The notes under the pieces are model-generated. The model worked only from the letters and a program-made list of their open reading frames with translations, was not told the DNA's origin and ran no database searches. A program made the translations under genes and the position numbers. Below, one piece after another: positions 24,598-34,225 of a DNA stretch of 64,000 bases. Source of the stretch: DATBLE01 sp963775695. GTDB taxonomy: Bacteria > Actinomycetota > Thermoleophilia > Gaiellales > Gaiellaceae. How positions within the stretch are numbered: the stretch's first letter is position 1; the number at the start of each line of letters is the position of its first letter. The stretch lies in NCBI GenBank assembly GCA_963775695.1, contig CAVZJU010000002.1:186001-250000 (forward strand), written 5' to 3'.

Positions 24598-26037
24598 CTA
24601 TCCAACCGACCCTTCCATCTGCAGCTGGATCAGCCGGTTCAGCTCGACCGCGTACTCGAGCGGGAGCTCCTTGACGATCGGCTCGACGAAGCCGGAGACG
24701 ATCATCGCCGACGCTTCGGCCTCGGAGAGCCCACGCGACATCAGGTAGAAGAGCTGCTCCTCGCCGAGCTTGGACACCGTCGCCTCATGACCGATGTCGA
24801 CGTTCGACTCGTCAATGCGGATGTACGGGTACGTGTCTGATCGGGAGGCCTCATCGATGATCAGCGCGTCGCAGACAACCTTCGACTTCGAGCCGTGCGC
24901 GCCCTTCGCGACCTCGAGCAGCCCACGGTAGCTGGCGCGGCCCCCGTCCTTGGAGATCGACTTTGACGTGATCAGGGAGGTCGTATTCGGCGCCACGTGG
25001 ACGCACTTGCCGCCCGCGTCCAGGTGCTGGCCCTCGCCGGCGAACGCAATTGACAGCACCTCGCCGTGCGCGCGCTCCCCCATCAGCCAGATCGCCGGGT
25101 ACTTCATCGTCAGCTTCGATCCCAGGTTTCCGTCCACCCACTCCATGGTCGCGTCCTCGTAGGCGACCGCACGCTTGGTGACGAGGTTGTAGACGTTCGT
25201 CGACCAGTTCTGGATCGTCGTGTACCGGCAACGGCCACCCTTCTTGACGATGATCTCGACCACCGCCGAATGGAGCGAATCGCTCGAGTAGATCGGCGCC
25301 GTGCAGCCCTCGACATAGTGGACGTAGGCGCCTTCGTCGACGATGATCAGCGTCCGTTCGAACTGGCCCATGTTCTCGGCGTTGATCCGGAAGTAGGCCT
25401 GGAGCGGTAGCTCGATCTTCACGCCCGGCGGCACGTAGATGAACGAGCCGCCAGACCAGACCGCCGAGTTGAGGGCGGCGAACTTGTTGTCGTTCAGCGG
25501 GATGATCTTGCCGAAATACTGACGCACGATCTCTTCGTGCTCGCGCAGACCCGAGTCCATGTCCAGGAAGAGCACGCCTTTCGCCTCGAGATCGGCCTGG
25601 AGCTTGTGGTAAACGACCTCGGACTCGTACTGGGCGCCGACGCCGGCCAAGTACTTCTTCTCGGCCTCCGGGATGCCCAACCGATCCCAGGTGTCCTTGA
25701 TGTCCGCGGGCAGCTCCTCCCACGAGTTCGCCTGCTTCTCGGTCGGCCTTATGTAGTAGTAGATGTTGTCGAAGTCGATCTCGGCCACGTTGCCACCCCA
25801 GGTCGGCAGCGGACGGGCGTTGAAAAAGTCGAGCGAGCGGTGGCGGGACTTCCGCATCCAATCCGGCTCGTCCTTGTGGCTCGAGATCGCATCGACGAGC
25901 TCGTGCGAGAGCCCCCGGCCCGACTTGAAGAAATAGTCCTCCGGAACATGAAAGCCGTACTTGATCTCATAGTCCGAACCGATCGCTTGGACGGCATCGG
26001 TCTCGGCCCGGATCGCCTCGGTCATCACTGCCCCCAT
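24598..26037 (-). CDS. sufB: Fe-S cluster assembly scaffold SufB
   Basis: 479 residues from ATG 26035-26037, ribosome-binding AGAAGGGAG upstream. SufB landmarks: YEIKYGFHVPEDYFFKSGRG, DIKDTWDRLGIPEAEKKYLA, VWSGGSFIYVPPGVKIELPL, YVHYVEGCTAPIY (catalytic/ligand Cys), NVYNLVTKRA and DIGHEATVSKLGEEQLFYL. Length is typical (470-490). With SufC and SufD it forms the cytoplasmic scaffold that builds Fe-S clusters under stress. Unusually, no sufC, sufD, sufS or sufU lies next to it in the window. Its 5' region carries the third copy of the conserved stress leader. Confidence 0.97.
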   Translation of the reverse strand: MGAVMTEAIRAETDAVQAIGSDYEIKYGFHVPEDYFFKSGRGLSHELVDAISSHKDEPDWMRKSRHRSLDFFNARPLPTWGGNVAEIDFDNIYYYIRPTEKQANSWEELPADIKDTWDRLGIPEAEKKYLAGVGAQYESEVVYHKLQADLEAKGVLFLDMDSGLREHEEIVRQYFGKIIPLNDNKFAALNSAVWSGGSFIYVPPGVKIELPLQAYFRINAENMGQFERTLIIVDEGAYVHYVEGCTAPIYSSDSLHSAVVEIIVKKGGRCRYTTIQNWSTNVYNLVTKRAVAYEDATMEWVDGNLGSKLTMKYPAIWLMGERAHGEVLSIAFAGEGQHLDAGGKCVHVAPNTTSLITSKSISKDGGRASYRGLLEVAKGAHGSKSKVVCDALIIDEASRSDTYPYIRIDESNVDIGHEATVSKLGEEQLFYLMSRGLSEAEASAMIVSGFVEPIVKELPLEYAVELNRLIQLQMEGSVG

Positions 26038-26132
26038 TAACGACTCCCTTCTCCGACGGTGGACACGAACGGGTCACCTCGGGGAACGCTGTCCCCGGCT
26101 GACCGTCTCCGCTCACCTGAACATGGTCACAA

Positions 26133-26209
26133 CGAGGAAGAAGAGCTGGCGACTCGACGGGCTGAAAGTTGGACCGTCAGCGCGACTGGCTCGGTGTCTC
26201 CAAGCACCA
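26133..26209 (-). promoter_or_regulatory. Conserved stress leader, sufB copy
   Basis: Reading toward sufB: ACCGAGCCAGTCGCGCTGAC, then GGTCCAACTTTCAGCCCGTC, then GAGTCGCCAGCTCTTCTTCC. The stem GCTGACGG / CCGTC-G-AGT is kept. The upstream TGCTAAAAT box of the other two copies is replaced by TTGGTGCTTGGAGAC, so promoter recognition may differ. A second hairpin (GGGGA-CAGCG-TTCCCC) follows before the start codon. Confidence 0.7.
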
Positions 26210-26373
26210 AGTCTACTTGATCCCCTTACGCCGGCAGAAACGCGATCCTGGCACCCGGCGTTGCGTGACCGCTGAAGGTGGTGCGTGGTCATTACTGCGA
26301 GAGAGTGAACTTCTGCTCCAGGGCCAACATTGGGTTCCAGATGAGCTGCTACCGCTCGAGGCGTCTGCCCAGA

Positions 26374-26460
26374 TTGTGCTAAAATTCACATTGGAACCAC
26401 CGAGCCAGTCGCGCTGACGGCACCAGGTTTGCCGTCGAGCCGCCAGCTTCTTCTTCCTCG
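26374..26460 (+). promoter_or_regulatory. Conserved stress leader, groES copy
   Basis: Begins TTGTGCTAAAATTCACATT, identical over 19 bases to the hsp20 copy. Continues through CCGAGCCAGTCGCGCTGACG to the stem GCTGACGGCA / TGCCGTC-G-AGC and ends GCCAGCTTCTTCTTCCTCG. The ~100 nt from here to the groES ATG contain a second hairpin (GGAGGC-ATCC-GCCTCT) and an AAGGAAGGGAG ribosome-binding region. CIRCE (TTAGCACTC-N9-GAGTGCTAA) is not present intact. Confidence 0.75.
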
Positions 26461-26559
26461 TTGCGACCGCATCTCAGGCGAACTGGGACAGCCGACCGGA
26501 GGCATCCGCCTCTGCGAACGCTGCCTGTTCGCCCCGCTACAAGGAAGGGAGTGTTCCCC

Positions 26560-26898
26560 ATGGATCTGCAACCTCTGGGTGACCGCCTGATCGTCGAGGT
26601 CCTCGAGGAGGAGGAGACGACCAACAGCGGCATCGTGTTGCCGGACACCGCCAGGGAGAAGCCGCAGCGCGGCAAGGTCATGGCCGTCGGCCCGGGTTCT
26701 CGCAACGACAAGGGCGACCTCGTTCCCATGGACGTCGCTGTCGGAGACGAGATCATTTTTTCGAAGTACGGCGGCACCGAGGTCAAGGTCGGTACCGACG
26801 ATCTTCTGATCCTGCGCGAGTCGGACGTACTCGCGAAGGTCGTGTCCACGGGTGCCAAGGCGAAGGGCAAGAAGGCCCTCGCCGGCGCCAAGGCCTAA
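26560..26898 (+). CDS. groES: Co-chaperonin GroES
   Basis: 112 residues from ATG 26560. Start MDLQPLGDRLIVEVLEEEE, mobile loop TTNSGIVLPDTAREKP, roof and barrel motifs GKVMAVGPG and VGDEIIFSKYGGTEVKVG. Slightly longer than the typical ~97-100 residues because of an Ala/Lys tail (KAKGKKALAGAKA). It caps GroEL in the ATP-dependent folding cycle. groEL follows 26 bp downstream, so the two form one operon under the conserved leader. Confidence 0.97.
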   Translation: MDLQPLGDRLIVEVLEEEETTNSGIVLPDTAREKPQRGKVMAVGPGSRNDKGDLVPMDVAVGDEIIFSKYGGTEVKVGTDDLLILRESDVLAKVVSTGAKAKGKKALAGAKA

Positions 26899-26924
26899 AC
26901 CGAAAGCAACGGAGGAAGACTGAC

Positions 26925-28577
<1,653 letters not shown>

Positions 28578-28646
28578 GCGATCGACAGCCGCACCCATCA
28601 CGTCGCCGGGAACTCGCGGAAGACTCAACCTCGGCGCCACTCCAAA

Positions 28647-28676
28647 GGAAAGGGCCGCGAACTCGCGGCCCTTTCC
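28647..28676 (+). terminator. groESL terminator hairpin
   Basis: Perfect 14-bp arms GGAAAGGGCCGCGA / TCGCGGCCCTTTCC around AC, 70 bp after the groEL stop. Confidence 0.8.
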
Positions 28677-28768
28677 GCAAGACAAGCGTGCGGCTTCCAT
28701 ACGGTTCTTGAGGACATCCTTCTCGCGCCCTTCTGCCTCCGGTTCGGCAAGCGAAGAGGCGGACGCGA

Positions 28769-29107
28769 TTAGGCGGGATTGTCGGCTCGATAGTGGCCGT
28801 CGCCAGGCCACGGGGCGAGGATGAGGAGGATCTGCGCGCCTTGCTCGCTCACGACGCTGTGCCGCTCTCCGGGCTCGAAGGTGAGCAACGTACCTGGCTC
28901 CGCCTCAACGACGCTCGGTCCCGCCTCGATGTGCACCGACCCCTGAACAACCATTAACCACGCCCGCTCGTGCACTTGGTGGTCCCCCAGTTCCTGCCCG
29001 GGCGCGAGGCGGATCACGATCGCCCGCGCTCCGTCGGCTGTCTCGAGCACGGTGGGCGAACGGGTGCCATCGAGTGCCTCGATCGCATTCAGATCCCACG
29101 ACTGCAC
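28769..29107 (-). CDS. Cupin domain protein
   Basis: 112 residues from GTG 29105-29107. Cupin motif 1 region LAPGQELGDHQVHERAWLMV (His and Glu metal ligands) and motif 2 region LLTFEPGERHSV are present. Single-domain beta-barrel, probable metal binder. The role is unknown. It is the last gene before the distal att repeat. The longer upstream frame is Arg/Pro-rich, so the GTG before SWDLNAIEAL is preferred. Confidence 0.85.
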   Translation of the reverse strand: MQSWDLNAIEALDGTRSPTVLETADGARAIVIRLAPGQELGDHQVHERAWLMVVQGSVHIEAGPSVVEAEPGTLLTFEPGERHSVVSEQGAQILLILAPWPGDGHYRADNPA

Positions 29108-29281
29108 GCAGCCGATCGTAACCGTCTGCCTGTCTCTAGCGCAGCAGTTTCCCGAATGCACGTCTGAGAGGGCCGTCGGCGGCGCACGCCTCGCGCTCAG
29201 TGCGGTCGGCGACAGCCTCCGAAGACTCAGATCGCGCTGGAGGCGTCGTGCTGACACCGGGAACTGGCAGATCGACTCGAG

Positions 29282-29303
29282 CCTGCAAGCGTTTCTGCAA
29301 GCG
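29282..29303 (+). repeat. Direct repeat flanking att site, copy 1
   Basis: CCTGCAAGCGTTTCTGCAAG and two more bases; matched with two differences by 29520-29541 on the other side of the att core. Such paired repeats around attachment cores can be integrase arm sites. Confidence 0.4.
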
Positions 29304-29358
29304 CTCGGCCTCCGCGGCGATGCCACCGGTTCCGCCTCAACGCAGCGGCTTGAGCCCA

Positions 29359-29495
29359 ATCTGGCTTGGAGCCTGCATTTCGGCGGAATACGGCGGCACA
29401 CGTAGACCCAATCGCGGCGGCTCATAACCCGGAGGTCGCAGGTTCAAATCCTGCCCCCGCTACTCGAAAGCCTCCGGAAACGGGGACTTTCGTCT
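29359..29495 (+). repeat. Distal attachment site (attR): tRNA-fMet 3' half with terminator-like tail
   Basis: 29419-29464 is identical over 46 bp to 2521-2566 of the tRNA gene (anticodon loop to 3' end plus CT). The 60 bp before it match the flank of the decayed copy at 2637. About 25 bp after it resemble the tRNA terminator. It lacks the tRNA 5' half, so it is not a tRNA gene. It marks the right end of an element integrated at tRNA-fMet. Confidence 0.85.
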
Positions 29496-29519
29496 TCAGG
29501 GCGGATCGCGCGGGTGGTG

Positions 29520-29541
29520 CCTGCAAGTGTTCCTGCAAGCG
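29520..29541 (+). repeat. Direct repeat flanking att site, copy 2
   Basis: CCTGCAAGTGTTCCTGCAAG and two more bases; pair of 29282-29303 with two mismatches. Confidence 0.4.
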
Positions 29542-29664
29542 GCGCGCGAAGCGGCTTGCGATCCCACGAACGTGGGTTCGCGTGGACAGGCGGCCCTTAC
29601 TCGACTAGAAGGGAAGTGGGGAGTGAGCCGCCGTTCCACACGGCGAGGAGGGAGGCAAGGGGTT

Positions 29665-29835
29665 TTGGTCAAGCTGGCGTTGCTGACCGTGCTGGTGTCA
29701 TCGGCGTTCGTGACGTCGTCCGCCGCGTCGCATAGTGCTCCACCACTTCCGACGTGCACCGGCGGAGCATCGTCAGTCGCAGTCGATGAGCCCTCGGTAA
29801 CGACCTGGTACCCGTCGGGCTGCAACCACCCGTAG
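29665..29835 (+). CDS. Small secreted hypothetical protein
   Basis: 56 residues from TTG 29665, with GGAGGGAGG upstream. Signal peptide VKLALLTVLVSSAFVTSSAA with a probable cleavage after SSA-A, and a short mature part with two Cys (PTCTGG and PSGCNHP) that could form a disulphide. No family recognised. First gene outside the putative island. Confidence 0.45.
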   Translation: MVKLALLTVLVSSAFVTSSAASHSAPPLPTCTGGASSVAVDEPSVTTWYPSGCNHP

Positions 29836-29839
29836 CCGG

Positions 29840-30277
29840 GTGACGCTGCGCCGCGAAGCGGCGCGGCGCTGTCGGGAGCGCTCGGTCGCGCCGATTCTCG
29901 AGCTCGCCCAGATCGAGCCGGATTTCGATCTCGAGGTGGGCCATCCCGGACTGAGGCTGAACGACCCTGGTCGCGACGGTGATCTCGCGGTTCGAACGCG
30001 TACTGCCGCGAGCGCTTCCAAGCGACAGGAGTGGCGGCAGGACGCCGGCCCAGATGCGCTCGCAGTCGAGACGGTCAACAAGACCGTGCTGGCGATCGGC
30101 GACGGGTTCACGGACGACACCGCCGCGGTCTTGGACGGCCTCGACCACGTGGAGCTGCAGGTGCTTAGCCGGGTTCCGCCCGACGCGCGCCGGGGAAGGC
30201 GGCGAGGCTGGACGCCGCCTGGCGGAGATTGGACGAGCTCCTCCCGTCGGGACGCTGGGCCGGTTGGCCGCGGGTGA
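29840..30277 (+). CDS. Hypothetical protein, possibly frameshifted
   Basis: The frame 29840-30277 (GTG start) has a protein-like central part (APILELAQIEPDFDLEVGHP, then NKTVLAIGDGFTDDTAAVLD). After about 30195 the next frame (LDAAWRRLDELLPSGRWAGW, then PRVIVCVVDAARAD) looks better, suggesting a frameshift. No family is recognised. Strand choice is supported by the Arg/Ser shadow composition of the other strand. Confidence 0.35.
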   Translation: MTLRREAARRCRERSVAPILELAQIEPDFDLEVGHPGLRLNDPGRDGDLAVRTRTAASASKRQEWRQDAGPDALAVETVNKTVLAIGDGFTDDTAAVLDGLDHVELQVLSRVPPDARRGRRRGWTPPGGDWTSSSRRDAGPVGRG

Positions 30278-30327
30278 TCGTCTGTGTCGTCGACGCCGCG
30301 CGAGCCGATCGGCGCGCTCCCCGACGG

Positions 30328-31875
30328 CTAGGAGTAGCCGAAGCGGGCCAGCGGGTCGACCAACTCGCGCTCCTCGTAGGCGAAGTGCGAGAGGAGTGCA
30401 TCCGTGACGACGTCCATCGCCGACCGGACGCGTGCGAGCGCGTCGTCCTCGGCGGCGACGAGCGCGACCAGCGTCTCGTCCACGCGGTCGAGCAGCTCCG
30501 CGATCACCTCGTGCTCTTCCTCCAGCCGGTGGAGTACGGCGTCGAGCCGAGGGTCGCGCCGCCCGAGGTGGGGAAAGATGCCGCGATCCTCGAGCGTATG
30601 GTGGCCGGTGAGGATGCGGCAATACGCCTGGCAGTGGACGCCCACCGCCCAGTTGTTCTGGCGGATCGTCATCCGGTTGAGCAGCGACCGGACGGAGCGC
30701 GGGTCGGCCGTCCCCCGTCCGACCTGCTCGAGCAGGTCGCGGATGCGCTCCAGCTCCGCTCGCAGGCCGTCGTGGACGTCGACGAGGTGCCGGCCGGCCG
30801 CCTGCTGGTCGGGCGTGTAGCGGCGCTCGAGGTCAGGCGGCGGTGCGGTCGGACGCGTGCTCTCGTCCCAGACGCGTTCTTCGGTGAGCCGCGTGCCGTC
30901 GTCGGGCGTCAGCTGCACCGCCAGCGGCGCGGCAGGTGTTGATTCCACCGATAGGCGCGTGACTGGTCGCCCGTCGGCAGGGCGCTCCGTGCGGGCTCGT
31001 TCGGCGTCGACGAGCTCCCGGGTGGCCGGCGCGACCTCGGTCGCGAACCGGCGCAGGTCCTCGGCGGAGCTGACGGCGAGGATGAAGGTGTCGATCCCCT
31101 GCTCCAGCGCCAGTGCGCCGAGTTGCTCGGCCCAGTCGGCGGGCGGCCCCTGGAGCAGCCTGCCGCCGCTGCCGAAGCTGCCGTTGACGTTGTAGAGGCG
31201 CCGGATCTCGGTCGGGCTCCGGCCCGCCGCGACGGCGGCCTCGTCGATGCGCGCCTGCATTGCCGGCAGCTCTCCGGGCGCGGCGTAGCCCATGCTGGGT
31301 AGCCAGCCGTCCGACTTGCGGCCGGTGATCGACAGCATGCGGGGCTTGTACGCGCCGAGCCAGATCTGCACTGCGTGGGCGGGCGCGAGCCCCGCCCGGC
31401 CGCCGCTGAGCCGGTAGTGCTCGCCTTCGAAGTGGAGCTCGCGGTCGCCGCCTGCCCAGACCGCCCGGATCACGTCGATCGCCTCGTCGAGCGCGTCGAC
31501 GCTCTCTCGCGGGCTGAGCCTCGGGCCGCCCAGAGCTGCGATCGAGTCCCAGAACGCGCCAGCGCCGAGGCCGAGCTCAACCCTCCCGCCGCTCAGGACG
31601 TCGAGAGTCGCGACGCTGCGCGCCAGCACCACCGGCGGTCGCAGCGGCAGATTCGCGACGTTCGGCGCCACCCGGACGTTGGCCGTCTGCGCCGCGACCA
31701 GCGCCAGCAGCGTCCAGGTGTCGAGGAAGCTCGGCTGGTATGGGTGATCCTGGAAGGTGACCAGGTCGAGGCCTACCACGTCGGCAAGCCGGGCGAGCTC
31801 CAGCACGTCATCCGCCTGCTCGGCCACCGGTCGGATGAATGCCCCGAACTGAAGCTCGCGCCCGTAGTCGGGCAT
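30328..31875 (-). CDS. LLM-class (luciferase-like) oxidoreductase fused to a hemerythrin domain
   Basis: 515 residues from ATG 31873-31875. Residues 1-300 are a bacterial luciferase-like TIM barrel (LQFGAFIRPVAEQADDVLEL, LARSVATLDVLSGGRVELGL, PVQ-type IWLGAYKPRMLSITGRKSDG), most like F420-dependent reductases. Residues about 355-515 are a helical hemerythrin HHE-like domain (HCQAYCRILTGHHTLEDRGI, RLEEEHEVIAELLDRVD, LLSHFAYEERELVDPLARFG) with His/Glu ligands of a di-iron site. A ~50-residue linker joins them. The fusion suggests an O2-sensing or O2-using flavin/F420 enzyme; the substrate is unknown. Confidence 0.92.
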   Translation of the reverse strand: MPDYGRELQFGAFIRPVAEQADDVLELARLADVVGLDLVTFQDHPYQPSFLDTWTLLALVAAQTANVRVAPNVANLPLRPPVVLARSVATLDVLSGGRVELGLGAGAFWDSIAALGGPRLSPRESVDALDEAIDVIRAVWAGGDRELHFEGEHYRLSGGRAGLAPAHAVQIWLGAYKPRMLSITGRKSDGWLPSMGYAAPGELPAMQARIDEAAVAAGRSPTEIRRLYNVNGSFGSGGRLLQGPPADWAEQLGALALEQGIDTFILAVSSAEDLRRFATEVAPATRELVDAERARTERPADGRPVTRLSVESTPAAPLAVQLTPDDGTRLTEERVWDESTRPTAPPPDLERRYTPDQQAAGRHLVDVHDGLRAELERIRDLLEQVGRGTADPRSVRSLLNRMTIRQNNWAVGVHCQAYCRILTGHHTLEDRGIFPHLGRRDPRLDAVLHRLEEEHEVIAELLDRVDETLVALVAAEDDALARVRSAMDVVTDALLSHFAYEERELVDPLARFGYS

Positions 31876-31903
31876 CGTCAGTTCGCCCGAGCGGTGTGCT
31901 GGG

Positions 31904-32239
31904 TCATCGCTTCGGCGGCAGGGAGCGGGCGTACGCCACGCCGAGCTCGACCCATCTCGAGAGCGCTGGCTCTGTCTTCACGTCGTCGGAGTCGACCCGC
32001 AGCCACCCCTGCATCTGCCGGCCGCGCATCTCCATCGGGCGCGCGTCGGTTTCGGCCACGAGCTGATCCGACTCGGCCGGGTCGACGGGGACGAGCAGCC
32101 CGCCCTGGCCGCTGGCCGCGACGGCCATGTTGCCGCCGACGAGGAAGGCGAGGCCGCCGAACATCTTCCTCTCGGTCACGCCGGGGTCGTCACCCAGGCC
32201 TTCGCGGATGCGTCCTGCGAGCATCTCGGCGTACGCCAC
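31904..32239 (-). CDS. TfoX N-terminal domain protein
   Basis: 111 residues from GTG 32237-32239. TfoX-N landmarks: VTERKMFGGLAFLVGGNMAV and RPMEMRGRQMQGWLRVDSDD, ending WVELGVAYARSLPPKR. Single-domain proteins of this kind (about 110 residues) are common in Actinobacteria and have no established link to competence. It lies between the LLM-hemerythrin gene and the ATPase, all on the minus strand. Confidence 0.9.
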   Translation of the reverse strand: MAYAEMLAGRIREGLGDDPGVTERKMFGGLAFLVGGNMAVAASGQGGLLVPVDPAESDQLVAETDARPMEMRGRQMQGWLRVDSDDVKTEPALSRWVELGVAYARSLPPKR

Positions 32240-32336
32240 GGCTCGATGGTACGTGCCACCTGAACGCTCGCAGCGACTCCCGGCTCTGGAGCGGGAGAAA
32301 CGACCGGGTGAGGCGCACAAAGGCGCCGCATGGCGG

Positions 32337-33497
32337 CTACGCCGGGCCTTGCTCACGCTGGAGCCATTCGGCCAGGAACGGCTCGATGATCCGGGACTCG
32401 CGGGCCCGGTCTCGACCGACGATCTCTTTCCGGATCAGGCCTGCCAGCGCTGTCTGGAGGGTCGGGGTCGCCGGCAGCTCGTGCCGCTCGTGGTAGTCGG
32501 CCGAGTAGATCCGGTTCGTGGGCTCGTCGGCGAGGGCCAGCAGGACGAGCCGCTGGGCGCGGGGGGCATCGTCCCAGAGCTGCGCGAAGTGGTTGTGCTC
32601 GGAGCGAACTACACGGGCGACGCCGTCCTCGACGTCCGTAGCCGAGGCCTGGCCGCCCACGGGGAGGAGCTCCCACACGAAGTAGGCCAGCTCCTGGGTG
32701 CCGTACGGGTGGCCGGCGGTGACCTCGAGCAGCCGGTCGAGCGCCTCGTCGGCGATGCCTTTTCCCGTGGCGGCGAAGCGGTCGCGCAGGAAAGGCTCGA
32801 ACGCTGCGGGCAGGATCGTCCCGATCTCGAGCTGCTTCGCGCTGCGCCAGAACGGCTCGTTCCGGTCGTTGAAGATGCGCTCGAGCAGGTGCCGCTTGCT
32901 GCCGAGGTAGACGTGGCTCACCTCCGGCTGGGCCTGGAAGACGGCGCGCATCAGGTTGGGGAAGCGCTTGTCGAGGGTGATGATCTCCTGGAACTCGTCG
33001 AAGACGATCACCACGCGCCGCTTGCGCTCGGCCGCCAGCTCCCCGAGCAGCTCGAGCAGCCGCTCGATCGTGTCGTCGATGTCGGCCCGGCGGCGCCCGA
33101 CCTGGAAGCTGAAACGCAGCGAGCCGTCGCTCGGGTCGACCTCGATCGACGGCCGGATGCGGAGGCTGCGGAAGAGCTCGGCCGCGCGCTCGAACGCCTG
33201 GCCGACCGGGGAGACGATGTCGGAGTAGATCGTCTTCGCCAGCGCCGCCGCCAGGCGCTCCTTCGTCGGGGTCATCATCAGGTCGCAGTAGCCCACCAGC
33301 GTCTTGCGGCGCATCGCCTCCTGCGCAGCGCGCAGCACCAGCGACGACTTGCCGTACCGGCGTGGGGCGTAGACGAGCACGTTCTGCCCGTTGCGCATGT
33401 CGGAGACGAGCTCGCGGAGCTCGTCCTCCCGGTCGGTGAAGGCTTCATCGAGGGCGAGGTCGCCGAAGGTGAAGGGATTGGTGGCGTTCTTATTCAC
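32337..33497 (-). CDS. AAA/archaeal-type ATPase with winged-helix C-terminus
   Basis: 386 residues from ATG 33495-33497. Walker A is VLVYAPRRYGKSSLVLRAAQ and Walker B is RRVVIVFDEFQEIITLD. A sensor-like region VYLGSKRHLLERIFNDR and an arm EVTAGHPYGTQELAYFVWEL follow. The C-terminal 90 residues look like a winged helix (SADYHERHELPATPTLQTAL). Family members (archaeal ATPase, PF01637-like) act in unknown NTP-dependent processes, sometimes with mobile elements. The gene is monocistronic and divergent from the TetR gene. Confidence 0.9.
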   Translation of the reverse strand: MNKNATNPFTFGDLALDEAFTDREDELRELVSDMRNGQNVLVYAPRRYGKSSLVLRAAQEAMRRKTLVGYCDLMMTPTKERLAAALAKTIYSDIVSPVGQAFERAAELFRSLRIRPSIEVDPSDGSLRFSFQVGRRRADIDDTIERLLELLGELAAERKRRVVIVFDEFQEIITLDKRFPNLMRAVFQAQPEVSHVYLGSKRHLLERIFNDRNEPFWRSAKQLEIGTILPAAFEPFLRDRFAATGKGIADEALDRLLEVTAGHPYGTQELAYFVWELLPVGGQASATDVEDGVARVVRSEHNHFAQLWDDAPRAQRLVLLALADEPTNRIYSADYHERHELPATPTLQTALAGLIRKEIVGRDRARESRIIEPFLAEWLQREQGPA

Positions 33498-33580
33498 AAG
33501 TACATTATGGCTAGAGAGATAGAGATGCGCGCGCCCATATGCCGGGCGACATTATGTAGAGAGCAATACGTTGCATGCCT

Positions 33581-33596
33581 GTTGCAATGATGCAAC
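33581..33596. promoter_or_regulatory. Probable TetR operator
   Basis: Palindrome GTTGCA-ATGA-TGCAAC ends 11 bp before the TetR start. TTGCATG precedes it, giving a further half-site. Autoregulation of the TetR-HIT-permease operon is the likely role. Confidence 0.5.
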
Positions 33597-33607
33597 ACTG
33601 ATGGTGC

Positions 33608-34225
33608 ATGAACGAGCCCGAACCGCTGCAGGCTCCGGCCGTCGACGAGGAGCTTCGTCGCGCGACCATCGAGGTGCTGCGCGAGCGCGGATTCGCCGGG
33701 TTGACCCTCGAGCGCGTGGCAGAGGTCGCCGGCCGCGCCCGCTCCACGCTGTGGCGGCAGGGGTTGACGCGGGACGCCCTGATCCTCGGGCTCGTCGGTG
33801 ACCTCGCCGACGACTTCCGCGCGACGATGTACCCGGTGCTCACCTCGGGCGGCACCGGCCGGGAGCGGCTCGAGGCGGGACTCGAGCAGCTCTGCGAAGT
33901 GCTCGACCGTCACCTGCCGCTGATGCTCGCGACGGACGAGGCGTTTCACCAGGCGACGGGGCCCGACGAGCCTCCCGATTACCTGCACCCCTACATCCGG
34001 TTCTTCCGCGAGGGCGCCGAGGACGGCTCCCTGCCTGCCTTCGACGACGTCGTCGAGGCCGCGGACATCGCGTTCAACGGGGTTGCGTGGCCGTACGTCC
34101 ACCTGCGGGGGCGTCACGAGTGGACGGCAGAGCGGGCGCGGGCGAGGGTTGTCGGCCTGGTGCTGAACGGCGTCGCCGGCCCGCAGCCGGTCCCCTCGCG
34201 GCCCCGACGAAAGGAGGCACGATGA
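33608..34225 (+). CDS. TetR family transcriptional regulator
   Basis: 205 residues from ATG 33608. N-terminal HTH: RRATIEVLRERGFAGLTLER, VAEVAGRARSTLWRQGLTRD. The C-terminal ligand domain is variable. It is first in an operon in which the stop overlaps the HIT-like gene start (ATGA) and that gene's stop overlaps the permease start (GTGA). Presumably it represses its own operon through the palindrome at 33581. Confidence 0.9.
   Translation: MNEPEPLQAPAVDEELRRATIEVLRERGFAGLTLERVAEVAGRARSTLWRQGLTRDALILGLVGDLADDFRATMYPVLTSGGTGRERLEAGLEQLCEVLDRHLPLMLATDEAFHQATGPDEPPDYLHPYIRFFREGAEDGSLPAFDDVVEAADIAFNGVAWPYVHLRGRHEWTAERARARVVGLVLNGVAGPQPVPSRPRRKEAR

Noticed and set aside
26341..26560. CIRCE/HrcA operator before groES
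   Set aside because: GTGCTAA occurs once, but the opposed TTAGCACTC half-site with 9-bp spacing is absent.
29419..29464. A second tRNA-fMet gene
   Set aside because: Only the 3' half is present; there is no acceptor 5' strand, D arm or 5' anticodon stem.
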